From Antarctobacter albus (GTDB lineage Bacteria; Pseudomonadota; Alphaproteobacteria; Rhodobacterales; Rhodobacteraceae), in the NCBI RefSeq assembly GCF_900101505.1, contig NZ_FMZI01000001.1:124001-188000 (forward strand): DNA of 64,000 nt, read 5' to 3'. Below, piece after piece: positions 17,377 through 26,756 of this stretch. Below the pieces are notes generated by a model. The model was not told where the DNA came from. It did not search any database and saw only the letters and a list, made by a program, of their open reading frames with translations. The translations under genes and the position numbers were made by a program. Position 1 is the first letter of the stretch; each line of letters begins with the position of its first letter.

Positions 17377-19838
17377 GGTTTGACCAGCCGGGTGATCCCG
17401 ACAGAGGCGGCGCGTGCCAGACCCACGTCCAGCGACATCGGGATGTATTCGCCGCGCCGCCAGAGTTGGCCAAGGTCGTCGTAGTGGCGCGACAGCGGGT
17501 GGCCCGACTGGCCTGTGGCAGAGACAAAGACCGAACTGTCGGGGTCGGCGAAATCGTAGACGCCGCGATAGCCCGCGCCATGCACATTGGCGAAAGGATC
17601 GGGACCGCGCCCCGAGGTCACGCCCCGTTGGAGCGTGTGATCACCGCCCGAGGTCGTCTGGCGGATGTTCACGAAGTACCGCAGGATCGGCACCTGGCCC
17701 AGAACCGGGTGTTCGTGCGTCGCCAGGTGTTCGTCCCCCCAGCGCAGCGATTCCAGCGCCTTGCCGGAATGTTCCTCGATCCAGATCAGCGCGTCGTCCA
17801 ATGCCAGCCGTGCGATGTCGGTGCAGCTTTCCACCGCAGCTGACCGGATCACGTCGCACCAGGCGCTGGCCCCGTCCACATCGCGAAAGACGCGCTCGAT
17901 GAACAGTGGCTCGACATGGTCGAACTCTTCGGCCAGCGGGCCCAGATCGTCGCGGATCAGGCGGGCCTGTAGCGCTCGAAGCCAGGCAGAATAGAGCAAC
18001 GGCTCGGGCATGTGTTCGTTCATTTCACCGTTCCAGTTGGCCAGCAGGTCCAGCGCGCGCTGGCGGCGGCGTTCCGGCGTGCCCTCGGGCGCGGCCTCGG
18101 AGGTGTACCACAGGTCCCGCCCGATCAGCGGCAGCAAGGTGCGCGCGGCAGGCGACACCGTGTCCAGCTGGGCCTCGACGAAACTGTCGCGGGTGTGGAC
18201 CTTGCGGCCCTGCATCATGGTCTGCCAGCGCTGCACGCGCTGGCTGTCGCCCCAGTTATAGCTGACGTGGTCAGGGAAGGCGCGGTCCACCAGCTTGTTG
18301 TTGGTATTGCCGACGATGCCGCCCTCGGGGGCGAGGAACTCGGGGTTGGCCGAAAAGGGAAAGATCCCCTGCCAGCGGTTCGCCGCGATCCACCCGCGCG
18401 AGGGCAGGCGGCCCAGGCTTTCATGTGCGGGGTCGCGGCGCGGCATGGCGCCGACCAGCTTCAATGCCACGGTATCCGCGTCGATCAGGGTCAGGTTCTG
18501 CGAGGGCGCGACATAGAGGCGGGACGCTTCCATCGCCTCTTCGACCGATTGCGACATCATCAGCCCGATGGCGGCGGAGGCCGAGGTGTCCTGGTGGCTG
18601 AGCGCGGTCCAGGCCAGCGAGACCAGGTGCCCCGGCGGCGTGATCTTGTCCAGGTTGAATTGCGAGGCGGGCAGGATCGGGCCGTTGTCCGTCCACAGCA
18701 GGTTCAGCGTGACCGGCGCCTCACCCTTGATGCGGATGATGGATTGGCGGGTTTCGAAGGGTTTGAATCCGTCGGGCGTGCGATACTCGCCCTGGGCGTC
18801 CGGGTTCAGCTCTTCGAAGTACAGGTCCTGATCGTCGAGGTAGGAAGAGGTGATCCCCCAGGCCAGTTGCTCGGACCGGCCCACCATCAGGGCCGGGATG
18901 CCGGGGATCGAGGCGCCGATCACGCCGCCGGATTTCAACTGCATCCGGGCGAGATACCAGAAGGTCGGCGCGGTAAAGCCAAGGTGCGGGTCATTGGCCA
19001 GCAGCGTCCCGCCCGAGGCCGAGCGTTCCGGCGCGGCGGCCCAGACGTTGGACGCGCCCGCCAGCCCGCGCCGCGGCACCGGCCACAGGAAATCCCCCCC
19101 CACCGGCGCGGCACTGGCCTGGCGCGTGCCGCTGCCCTGCGGCAGTTGCGCGACACGGGGCAGGGCGGCGACACCGCTGCCGGGCATGTCGGGCAGGATG
19201 TCGGACAGGCGTTGTTCATCCCCCAACAGCAGGGAGGTCCGGGCGCGCAGCACCTCGTCCCCGATCTGGCCGGACAGTTGCAGTGCCATCAGCTTGATCA
19301 CCGCCAGCGAATCCGCCGGTTGCCAGGGCGCGATTTCCGCCTCGAAGAGAAAGAACTCGGGCGCGCCGCGTCCCAGGCTGTTGGCGTTGATCTCGGCGAT
19401 GCGCGCGTTGATGCCGGCGGAATAAGCTTCCAGCGCGTCCAGCGTGCGCGCGTCCTGATGCTCGACCGAGGCCTTGGCGGCGGTGTAGATGTCCAGCCGG
19501 CGCAACAGCGTGTCGGTGCGCAGGGTGCGGCGGCCAAAGAGTTCCGACAGGCGGCCCTGCGCGGTGCGGCGCATCATCATCAGCTGCCACAGCCGGTCCT
19601 GCGCGTGCACGTAGCCCAGCCCGAAGAATGCGTCGCGGTCCGACAGGGCCATGATATGCGGCACGGCGGAATTGTCGCGCACGATCTCGATATCGGCGGT
19701 GATCCCGGCCACGGGCAGGGTCTTGTCGTAGTCGGGCAGCGAGCGGGACCCGAGGTAGTAGGCAAGTGCCACGCCGATGACGATCAGGGCGACGGCCAGG
19801 CTGGCCAGCCGCAACAGCCATCGGAACACAACCGCCAT
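17373..19838 (-). CDS. Penicillin-acylase family Ntn hydrolase
   Basis: 821 residues. An N-terminal hydrophobic segment (residues 7-28) anchors or exports the protein. The alpha-chain region has IVRDNSAVPHI and GYVHAQDRLWQLMMMRR. After a spacer, GLAGASNVW gives the expected N-terminal nucleophile Ser263 of the beta chain, followed by LLANDPHLG. Family members are periplasmic, self-cleave at the Gly/Ala-Ser bond and hydrolyse amides such as beta-lactams or acyl-homoserine lactones. The substrate here is unknown. The gene is translationally coupled to the APH-type kinase and divergent from the dehydrogenase at 19942. Confidence 0.92.
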   Translation of the reverse strand: MAVVFRWLLRLASLAVALIVIGVALAYYLGSRSLPDYDKTLPVAGITADIEIVRDNSAVPHIMALSDRDAFFGLGYVHAQDRLWQLMMMRRTAQGRLSELFGRRTLRTDTLLRRLDIYTAAKASVEHQDARTLDALEAYSAGINARIAEINANSLGRGAPEFFLFEAEIAPWQPADSLAVIKLMALQLSGQIGDEVLRARTSLLLGDEQRLSDILPDMPGSGVAALPRVAQLPQGSGTRQASAAPVGGDFLWPVPRRGLAGASNVWAAAPERSASGGTLLANDPHLGFTAPTFWYLARMQLKSGGVIGASIPGIPALMVGRSEQLAWGITSSYLDDQDLYFEELNPDAQGEYRTPDGFKPFETRQSIIRIKGEAPVTLNLLWTDNGPILPASQFNLDKITPPGHLVSLAWTALSHQDTSASAAIGLMMSQSVEEAMEASRLYVAPSQNLTLIDADTVALKLVGAMPRRDPAHESLGRLPSRGWIAANRWQGIFPFSANPEFLAPEGGIVGNTNNKLVDRAFPDHVSYNWGDSQRVQRWQTMMQGRKVHTRDSFVEAQLDTVSPAARTLLPLIGRDLWYTSEAAPEGTPERRRQRALDLLANWNGEMNEHMPEPLLYSAWLRALQARLIRDDLGPLAEEFDHVEPLFIERVFRDVDGASAWCDVIRSAAVESCTDIARLALDDALIWIEEHSGKALESLRWGDEHLATHEHPVLGQVPILRYFVNIRQTTSGGDHTLQRGVTSGRGPDPFANVHGAGYRGVYDFADPDSSVFVSATGQSGHPLSRHYDDLGQLWRRGEYIPMSLDVGLARAASVGITRLVKP

Positions 19839-19941
19839 TTCGTTCTCCGTCCATATGGGCTAGGTCAGATCGCACCGGGATTAACTTGCCAGCCCGGGCT
19901 TGCCAAGGGCAGGCTGGCTGACGTGACGAGGGGAGAACAAG

Positions 19942-20814
19942 ATGGCGAAAACGGCGTTTCTGGGCCTTGGGGTGATGGGCTATCCGATGGCGGGCCACAT
20001 GGCCAAGGCCGGGCACGAGGTCACGGTTTACAACCGGACCGCCGCCAAGGCCGACAAATGGGTGTCCGAATACGGCGGCGCAGCGGCGGCAACCCCGCGC
20101 GAGGCGGCGCAGGGCGCGGATTTCGTCATGGCCTGCGTCGGCAACGACGATGACCTGCGCGGGATCTGCACCGGAGAGGACGGCGCCTTTGCCGGCATGT
20201 CCTCGGGCGCAACCTTTGTCGATCACACTACCGTGTCCCAGCAGGTGACGCTGGAACTGGCCGAACAGGCGGCGGAGCGCGGGTTGGGATTCGTCGATGC
20301 GCCGGTGTCCGGCGGGCAGGCGGGGGCCGAGAACGGCCAGCTTGTCATCATGTGCGGCGGCGATCAGTCGAACTACGACGCGGCAGAGCCGATCATGCAA
20401 TCCTATGCCAAGCTGTGCAAACGCCTGGGCGACAGCGGCGCCGGGCAACTGTGCAAGATGGTCAACCAGATCTGTATCGCGGGTCTCGTGCAGGGCCTGT
20501 CCGAAGGGCTGCACTTTGCCGAGAAGGCGGGGCTGGACGGCGCCGCGGTGGTCGATGTGATCGGCGGCGGCGCGGCCGGGTCCTGGCAGATGGTCAATCG
20601 CTACCAGACGATGATCGCCGACGAGTTCGAGCACGGGTTCGCCGTCGACTGGATGCGCAAGGACTTGGATATCTGCCTGCGCACCGCAAATGAAAACGGC
20701 GCCTCGCTGCCGGTGACGGCGCTGGTCGACCAGTTCTACAAGGACGTTCAGAAACTGGGCGGCGGGCGCTGGGACACTTCTTCGCTGATCAAGCGCCTGC
20801 GGGCGATGGGGTAA
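19942..20814 (+). CDS. 3-hydroxyisobutyrate dehydrogenase family oxidoreductase
   Basis: 290 residues. The N-terminal Rossmann motif FLGLGVMGYPMAGHMAKAGH begins at residue 5, the catalytic-region signature FVDAPVSGGQAGAENGQL sits near 118, and the catalytic Lys motif GAGQLCKMVNQ near 171. The family oxidises beta-hydroxyacids (3-hydroxyisobutyrate, tartronate semialdehyde, glyoxylate) with NAD(P). The conserved Lys and glycine-rich loop are intact, so it should be active; substrate undetermined. It stands alone between the acylase gene and the hybrid kinase. Confidence 0.88.
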   Translation: MAKTAFLGLGVMGYPMAGHMAKAGHEVTVYNRTAAKADKWVSEYGGAAAATPREAAQGADFVMACVGNDDDLRGICTGEDGAFAGMSSGATFVDHTTVSQQVTLELAEQAAERGLGFVDAPVSGGQAGAENGQLVIMCGGDQSNYDAAEPIMQSYAKLCKRLGDSGAGQLCKMVNQICIAGLVQGLSEGLHFAEKAGLDGAAVVDVIGGGAAGSWQMVNRYQTMIADEFEHGFAVDWMRKDLDICLRTANENGASLPVTALVDQFYKDVQKLGGGRWDTSSLIKRLRAMG

Positions 20815-20873
20815 GGCCGATGGCTTTTGCCGGGGACCAGGCGCTGCGCCGGGCCCCCGGTTGACCGGAGCGG

Positions 20874-22976
20874 ATGCCCTACCGACCCAGATCCAGTGCC
20901 CTTCTGATGCTCGGGGCCGGAGCGGCGCTGCTGGCGGTCGGAGTGCTGACAGCCGGTTTCTACCGGAGCCACATGGATTCGACCCGGCTGCGCGAGGTCG
21001 AGCTTCGCCTGTCCGACCTGTCGCAGGAGCTGTTGGGCGCCATCGGCTTTGACGGCATGATCCATGACTTCAAGAATTGCGTTCTGCGCGGCGCCACCGA
21101 GCCCGCATATTGCGACGAGGCCGAGGTCGAGGCCCACCGCGCGCTGGCGGTCTTGGATCGCATGGACGAGGTGGCCGAGGCGAACGGGCTGGTCCTGGAC
21201 CTGGCTGCTGTCAGGGCGTCGGCGGCGGATTACGGCGCCCGGGTGGACCGGGTGCGCGCGGCGCATGACCGGGGCCTGAGCGCTGGCCAGATCGATGTCC
21301 TGGTGCGCTATGACGATGAACCGGCGGTCGAAGGCCTGCGTGCCACGCTGGACCTTGCACGGCAAACCCTAGACGACCGTTTGACCGCGCTGCAGCGTGA
21401 CTACGCCGCGATGACCCTTGTCGGAGTGCTGTTTCCGCTGGTGCTTTCGGTCTGGTTCCTGCTGGCCGCCCGTCGCGATTTCCGGGCCGCGATGGAACGG
21501 CAGGCCCAGCTGGATGCCATCTTTGCCGCGTTGACGGGCGGACTGGTGGGATTCGACGAGGCCGGGCAGATCGTTCTGATCAACCCTACGGCGCGCCGGT
21601 TCCTGCATGTCGGCGATCGCGCGGTGCCTTTTGACTGGCCGGATCATGTCAGCCTGCCGTCCGGCCCGGAGGGGGATGAACCGTCCCTGGACCCCGTCAC
21701 ATGGGCGATGTCCGGTGGATCCAACGGTGAAGAAGTGCGGCAGCTTCGTATCGCGATCGGGCAGGAACCGGATCGTTACATGCGGCTTGGCAGTGCCCGG
21801 ATCAACCTGCGGGGCACCCGGTTGAGCGCGCTGCTCTACATGCAGGACGTGACCCTGGAAGAGCGCAACCGGCAGGTGATCGAACGTGACAGCCGGCTGG
21901 ATGCGCTGGGGCAGCTGTCAGGCGGAATTGCGCATGATTTCAACAACCTTCTGGCCACTCTTCTGTTTTCGATGGAACTTGCTTTGCAAGAAGAACCATC
22001 CGAACGCGCCGCATCGCTGCTGCGTCGCGCACGAGAGGCGGTCTGGTCCGGTCGCGGCCTGACAGACCGGTTGCTGGCCTTTGCCCGGCAACAGCCCGGC
22101 CGGGTCGAGGTCTGTGCCGTCGACTGTGTATTGGAAGATATCGAGATCCTGTCGCGTCCGGCCCTCAGCGGTGAGGTCGCGCTGAGACTTTTGCCCGAAG
22201 AACCGCAGCTGCAGGTGCGATGCGATCCGGGGCAATTGCAGAATGCCTTGCTGAACCTTGTCCTGAACGCCCGGGACGCGATCCGGGGGGCGGGCAGGGC
22301 CGGGATCATCACGCTTGGCGCGCGGGCGGTTGGCGATGATCTTGTCGAACTGTCGGTCGGCGACGATGGCGAAGGCATGTCGGACGAGGTGCGCCGCCGC
22401 GCGGCGGACCCGTTCTTTACCACCCGCCGCGGCCACGGCGGCACCGGGCTGGGGCTGGCGATGGTCTATGGTTTCGTCCAGCAGTCCGGCGGGGACATGC
22501 GGATCTACTCGGTCCCGGGGCAGGGGACGACCGTGCGGCTGACGCTGCCGCGTATTGCCGGGACCCCGGGTCTGACAGTGGCGGACAGCTGGGCCGACAT
22601 GCCTGCCGGGGCGGGTGAGACGGTGTTGCTGGTCGAGGATGAGCCATATCTGCTTGATCTCACTCGGGGACTGCTGCAGCGGTTGGGGTACGAGGTCGTC
22701 ACGGCGCCCACGGGGCAGGCGGCCTGGGCGCTGATCGAAGCCGGACAGGCCTATGACCTGCTGTTGACCGATGTCTTCATGCCCGGGGGCCTGTCCGGGC
22801 TGGATCTCGCGGAACGCGTCGCCGCGCGTGACCCGGCGCGCCCCGTGATCCTGATGTCGGGGTTTGCCCTGCATCCGGACGTGGGCGCGGCCGGTCCCCG
22901 GTTCCGCCACCTGCAGAAACCCTGCACGCCGCATGTGCTGGCCCGGACCCTGCGCGAGGCCCTTGAAACGCGCTGA
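20874..22976 (+). CDS. Membrane-bound hybrid histidine kinase
   Basis: 700 residues. Transmembrane helices at about 10-30 and 179-198 enclose a roughly 145-residue periplasmic sensor. A PAS-like region at 212-330 is followed by a HisKA domain with GGIAHDFNNLL (His354), HATPase motifs NLVLNARDAI, DDGEGM and GTGLGLAMVYG, and a C-terminal receiver with Asp633 (LLLTDVFMPGG) and the LQKPCTP lysine. The sensor opens with GFDGMIHDFKNCVLRG (58-73) and has Cys69 and Cys80. No response-regulator gene is adjacent, so output is probably through another phosphorelay. Signal unknown. Confidence 0.9.
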   Translation: MPYRPRSSALLMLGAGAALLAVGVLTAGFYRSHMDSTRLREVELRLSDLSQELLGAIGFDGMIHDFKNCVLRGATEPAYCDEAEVEAHRALAVLDRMDEVAEANGLVLDLAAVRASAADYGARVDRVRAAHDRGLSAGQIDVLVRYDDEPAVEGLRATLDLARQTLDDRLTALQRDYAAMTLVGVLFPLVLSVWFLLAARRDFRAAMERQAQLDAIFAALTGGLVGFDEAGQIVLINPTARRFLHVGDRAVPFDWPDHVSLPSGPEGDEPSLDPVTWAMSGGSNGEEVRQLRIAIGQEPDRYMRLGSARINLRGTRLSALLYMQDVTLEERNRQVIERDSRLDALGQLSGGIAHDFNNLLATLLFSMELALQEEPSERAASLLRRAREAVWSGRGLTDRLLAFARQQPGRVEVCAVDCVLEDIEILSRPALSGEVALRLLPEEPQLQVRCDPGQLQNALLNLVLNARDAIRGAGRAGIITLGARAVGDDLVELSVGDDGEGMSDEVRRRAADPFFTTRRGHGGTGLGLAMVYGFVQQSGGDMRIYSVPGQGTTVRLTLPRIAGTPGLTVADSWADMPAGAGETVLLVEDEPYLLDLTRGLLQRLGYEVVTAPTGQAAWALIEAGQAYDLLLTDVFMPGGLSGLDLAERVAARDPARPVILMSGFALHPDVGAAGPRFRHLQKPCTPHVLARTLREALETR

Positions 22977-23379
22977 GAGCGGGACGAGGGGCCACGCGCG
23001 TCGCAATCGCTATTGTCATTCCCATCCTGCTGGCCTTATGTTAGCGGTCAGGTTGCGCGCAGAACATGCCGCGCCGAAGATTTCGCTGACCGTGGACCCT
23101 GACATACCGGACCCGGCCAGACCGATCGGGCCGCAAGGCCATAGTCCCTGCCCGGACCGCCACAAGCGACGGGCGCAATGAATGGGCGCCGTCCCGGCCC
23201 AATGCCGCAGACGCGCGTCGGAGAAGAACCGCGATGAAGCGCGCGACTGACATGAGGCATGAGGCAGGGACATCGGTTTCCCGCCATGCCATCGCGCACC
23301 ATCTCGCCCAGACAAGACACGCTTCAACCGCCGCGCGCCCCCCGGGGCCGGCGGTGCGTTGGGTGTGCAAACGGATAAC
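22977..23379 (+). other. 403-base leader region of rne
   Basis: No gene is supported between the hybrid kinase and rne. A promoter-like pair at 23013-23041 would give an untranslated leader of about 330 bases for rne. In Rhodobacter sphaeroides the rne 5' UTR has been reported to yield a small RNA (UpsE), and RNase E leaders are autoregulatory in enterics; this leader is long enough for either. No conserved structure was verified. Confidence 0.5.
23013..23041 (+). promoter_or_regulatory. Candidate rne promoter
   Basis: TTGTCA (23013-23018), a spacer of exactly 17 bases and TTATGT (23036-23041) form a plausible housekeeping promoter facing rne. Predicted start is near 23048. The -35 box is good and the -10 box mediocre. 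Confidence 0.45.
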
Positions 23380-26300
23380 ATGGCAAAGAAAATGCTCATC
23401 GACGCCACCCACGCGGAAGAGACCCGCGTCGTGGTGGTGGACGGAAACAAGGTCGAGGAATTCGACTTCGAGTCCGAGAACAAGCGGCAGCTCGCCGGCA
23501 ACATCTATCTAGCCAAGGTCACACGGGTCGAACCCTCGCTGCAGGCGGCGTTCGTCGATTACGGCGGCAACCGTCACGGCTTCCTGGCCTTCTCGGAAAT
23601 CCACCCCGACTACTACCAGATCCCCATCGCTGACCGCCAGGCGCTGATGGAGGAAGAGGAAGAGGCCGCGCGCGCCGCTGCCGAGGAAGAGGAAAAGCCC
23701 AAGAAGTCCCGCTCGCGCTCGCGCAAGCGGTCGACGAAGGCATCCGACAAGACGGACAAGGCGGAGAAGTCCGACAAGCAGGCCGAGACCGCCAAGGAAA
23801 CCAAGCCGCGCGAACCCAGCGGCATGGAAACCATCGACCTCGACGACGACCTGGAAACCGGCGAGCCGGGCGAGGGCCTGTCGCCGATGGAAACCGTGCA
23901 CGAGACCCCGGTTGAAGAGCCGGAGGCCGCTGATCCAGCCCCTCAGGAAACCCCGGTCGAAACCGATCCGGCGCCGGAACCCGCGCCCGTCGAAACGCCA
24001 GTGCAGCCTGAGCCCCAGGCCGACCCGGCCCCGGCCGAAGTGCCCGCTCCCGCCGAGGCGCCCGAGGTGCCCGGTTCCGAAACCGCGGCGGACCCCGCGC
24101 CGGCGACCGAGGCCCTGACGCCTCTGGACACCGAGGCCGCCGCCGAACCGGCGCCGACCCCGGACGACGAGGACACCGCCGAAGCGGCAGAGCCCGAGGA
24201 CGCACCCGAGAGCGAAACGCCGCCGCGCCCCATCGCAGAAGGCACCAAGGACGAGGCCGCCGTCGTCTCGCAAGAGCCGGACTCTGGCGATGATACCGTG
24301 ACGCCAGAAGAAACTGCGGAAGAGACCCCGGTCGAGGCGCCCGACGCGGCAGAGCCGGTGGCCGAGGTTGTCGCAGAGGCCGATCCTGCCCCCGTGGCGG
24401 AGGACAGTGCCGAGGACGACGTCGCGCCCGAGGCGTCGGACGATGACGACGAAGAAGACGAAGACGACAAGGACGATGCCGCGGCGCGCGATGCCTCGAT
24501 CGAGTCCGTGGCCGACGACGACACCGAAGAGGACATCCGCCCGGTCCGCAAGCCGCGCCCGCGCCGGTACAAGATCCAGGAGGTCATCAAGGTCCGCCAG
24601 ATCATGCTGGTGCAGGTCGTCAAGGAAGAGCGTGGCAACAAGGGCGCTGCGCTGACCACCTACCTGTCCCTGGCGGGTCGCTATTGCGTGCTCATGCCCA
24701 ACACCGCACGTGGCGGTGGCATCAGCCGCAAGATCACCAATGCGACCGACCGTTCCAAGCTCAAGGAAATCGCGCAGTCGATCGACGTGCCCAAGGGCGC
24801 GGGCCTGATCATCCGGACGGCAGGCGCCAAGCGCACCAAGACCGAGATCAAGCGCGACTACGAGTACCTGCAGCGTTTGTGGGAGCAGATCCGCGAACTG
24901 ACGCTGAAGAGCATCGCGCCGGCCAAGATCTACGAGGAAGGCGACCTGATCAAACGGTCGATCCGCGATCTCTATTCGCGCGAAATCGATGAAGTCCTTG
25001 TGGAAGGCGAACGGGGATACCGGGTCGCGAAGGACTTCATGAAGATGATCATGCCGTCCCACGCCAAGAACGTGAAACACTACAACGAACAGATGCCGCT
25101 TTTCGCGCGCTACCAGGTGGAAAGTTACCTGGGCGGGATGTTCAACCCGACCGTGCAGCTGAAATCCGGTGGTTACATCGTGATCGGCGTGACCGAGGCG
25201 CTGGTGGCCATCGACGTGAACTCGGGCCGCGCCACCAAGGAAGGCTCGATCGAGGAGACCGCGACCAAGACCAACCTGGAGGCTGCCGAGGAGGTGGCGC
25301 GCCAGTTGCGTCTGCGTGACCTCGCGGGTCTGATCGTCATCGACTTCATCGACATGGACGAGCGCAAGAACAACGCCGCCGTCGAGAAGAAACTGAAGGA
25401 CAAGCTCAAGACCGACCGCGCCCGCATCCAGGTGGGCCGCATCTCGGGCTTTGGCCTGTTGGAAATGTCGCGCCAACGCCTGCGCCCCGGAATGATCGAG
25501 GCGACGACGCAGCCCTGCGCCGCCTGCCACGGCACCGGCCTGATCCGCTCGGACGACAACATGGCGCTGCAGATCCTGCGCCAGATCGAGGAAGAAGGCG
25601 TGCGCCGCCGTTCGCGCGAGGTGCTGGTGAAATGCCCCATCGGCATCGCCAACTACCTGATGAACCAGAAGCGCGAACATGTCGCCATGATCGAGGCGCG
25701 CTACGGCATGTCCGTGCGCATCGAGGGTGACCCGCATCTGGTGGCGCCCGACTTCTCGATGGAGAAGTTCAAGACCGCGACCCGCGTCGTGCCCGAGGCC
25801 ACCGCACCCGTTGTGTCTGTCGACACGTCGTTGATGGATCAGGTCGACGAGGACACCGAGGCCGAGCAGGAAGAAGAGGAAGAGGCGCCCCAGGCCGAAA
25901 AGCCGGAGACCACCTCTGACGACAATGGTGACGAGGGCAAGCCCAAGAAGCGCCGTCGTCGTCGCCGTCGCAAGTCGAAGTCCAAGGACAACGGTGAGGG
26001 ATCCGAGACCGGCGCAGAGGGCAGCACCGACAAGGACGACTCGGCCAAGGAGGCCGAGAAGCCGGTCGAGGCTGTCGAGGCTGCGGATGAAGCCAAGACC
26101 TCCGAGGCCGCTGAGGCGGATGCGCCCAAGGCAGACGAGGGTGAGGATACGGCCAAGCCCAAGCGGACTCGCACCCGGTCGCGCCGCACGCGCAGCAAAC
26201 CCGCCGATGCCCAGACCGAGACGGACGAGGGGGAGGTGGCAGTAGCCGAGACCGCCGAGGCCAAGCCCGAAGCGACACCGGAGCCGACACCGAAAGCCAC

Positions 26301-26685
26301 CGAGGCGCCCGCCGCCGAAGTGGCGGAGCCAGTCGCCGAGGCCGCGCCTGTCGCAGAGACAGCGGAAGCGCCCGAACCCGAGGTGAGCGAAGCCCCGGCC
26401 GAGGCCGCGGCGGAAACGACCGAGGACAAGCCCAAGCGCGCGCGCACGCGTCGCAAGGCCTCTGACGTGATTGCTGCCGTGGTTGGCACCCCGGTCGCGG
26501 AAACCGCCGTGGAACCGGCCTCGGCACCCGAGGAAACGACCGAAGACGCATCGGAAGAGGCTCAGCCAGAGGCCGCCGCAGCGCCTGCGGAACCTGTGGC
26601 CGAAGAGGCGCCGGAACCGGTGACGGAAACCGCCGAGGCAGAGGACAAGCCCAAGCGGCGCGGTTGGTGGTCCCTGGGCCGCTGA
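23380..26685 (+). CDS. rne: Ribonuclease E with a large acidic insertion
   Basis: 1101 residues from the ATG of MAKKMLIDATHAEETRV. The S1 domain starts at about 39 (GNIYLAKVTRVEPSLQAAF) but is interrupted near 84-392 by some 300 residues rich in Glu, Ala, Pro and Asp; it resumes at RYKIQEVIKVRQIMLVQ. The catalytic DNase-I-like region has VAIDVNSGRAT and IVIDFIDMDERKNN with metal-binding aspartates, and the Zn-link CAAC lies near 713-716. The C-terminal tail from about 810 is again acidic with Arg/Lys clusters (KKRRRRRRRKSKSK), the degradosome/RNA-binding type, and ends in RRGWWSLGR. It is the main mRNA-decay and rRNA-processing endonuclease. Confidence 0.96.
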   Translation: MAKKMLIDATHAEETRVVVVDGNKVEEFDFESENKRQLAGNIYLAKVTRVEPSLQAAFVDYGGNRHGFLAFSEIHPDYYQIPIADRQALMEEEEEAARAAAEEEEKPKKSRSRSRKRSTKASDKTDKAEKSDKQAETAKETKPREPSGMETIDLDDDLETGEPGEGLSPMETVHETPVEEPEAADPAPQETPVETDPAPEPAPVETPVQPEPQADPAPAEVPAPAEAPEVPGSETAADPAPATEALTPLDTEAAAEPAPTPDDEDTAEAAEPEDAPESETPPRPIAEGTKDEAAVVSQEPDSGDDTVTPEETAEETPVEAPDAAEPVAEVVAEADPAPVAEDSAEDDVAPEASDDDDEEDEDDKDDAAARDASIESVADDDTEEDIRPVRKPRPRRYKIQEVIKVRQIMLVQVVKEERGNKGAALTTYLSLAGRYCVLMPNTARGGGISRKITNATDRSKLKEIAQSIDVPKGAGLIIRTAGAKRTKTEIKRDYEYLQRLWEQIRELTLKSIAPAKIYEEGDLIKRSIRDLYSREIDEVLVEGERGYRVAKDFMKMIMPSHAKNVKHYNEQMPLFARYQVESYLGGMFNPTVQLKSGGYIVIGVTEALVAIDVNSGRATKEGSIEETATKTNLEAAEEVARQLRLRDLAGLIVIDFIDMDERKNNAAVEKKLKDKLKTDRARIQVGRISGFGLLEMSRQRLRPGMIEATTQPCAACHGTGLIRSDDNMALQILRQIEEEGVRRRSREVLVKCPIGIANYLMNQKREHVAMIEARYGMSVRIEGDPHLVAPDFSMEKFKTATRVVPEATAPVVSVDTSLMDQVDEDTEAEQEEEEEAPQAEKPETTSDDNGDEGKPKKRRRRRRRKSKSKDNGEGSETGAEGSTDKDDSAKEAEKPVEAVEAADEAKTSEAAEADAPKADEGEDTAKPKRTRTRSRRTRSKPADAQTETDEGEVAVAETAEAKPEATPEPTPKATEAPAAEVAEPVAEAAPVAETAEAPEPEVSEAPAEAAAETTEDKPKRARTRRKASDVIAAVVGTPVAETAVEPASAPEETTEDASEEAQPEAAAAPAEPVAEEAPEPVTETAEAEDKPKRRGWWSLGR

Positions 26686-26703
26686 TCCGAAAATGAAACA
26701 AGG

Positions 26704-26735
26704 AAAAGGCCCCGCCGAACCGGCGGGGCCTTTTT
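26704..26735. terminator. Bidirectional intrinsic terminator between rne and Hint protein 1
   Basis: Perfect 10-bp stem GGCCCCGCCG (26708-26717)/CGGCGGGGCC (26721-26730) with an AAC loop, flanked by AAAA on the left and TTTTT on the right. Either strand therefore gets a U tract. It separates two convergent genes. Confidence 0.92.
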
Positions 26736-26756
26736 CGTTTTCCCGGAGGCCGTGGC

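Noticed and set aside
18012-20153. Plus-strand frame of over 700 codons antisense to the acylase gene
   Set aside because: Shadow: Gly/Arg/Gln-rich, no motif, fully within a convincing gene.
23039-23052. Partial CceR-like site (TGTTAGCGGTCAGG) near the rne promoter
   Set aside because: Only one half agrees and the second half is poor; chance match is likely.
23509-25737. Minus-strand frame antisense to rne
   Set aside because: Its composition mirrors the acidic insert; no start site or motif.
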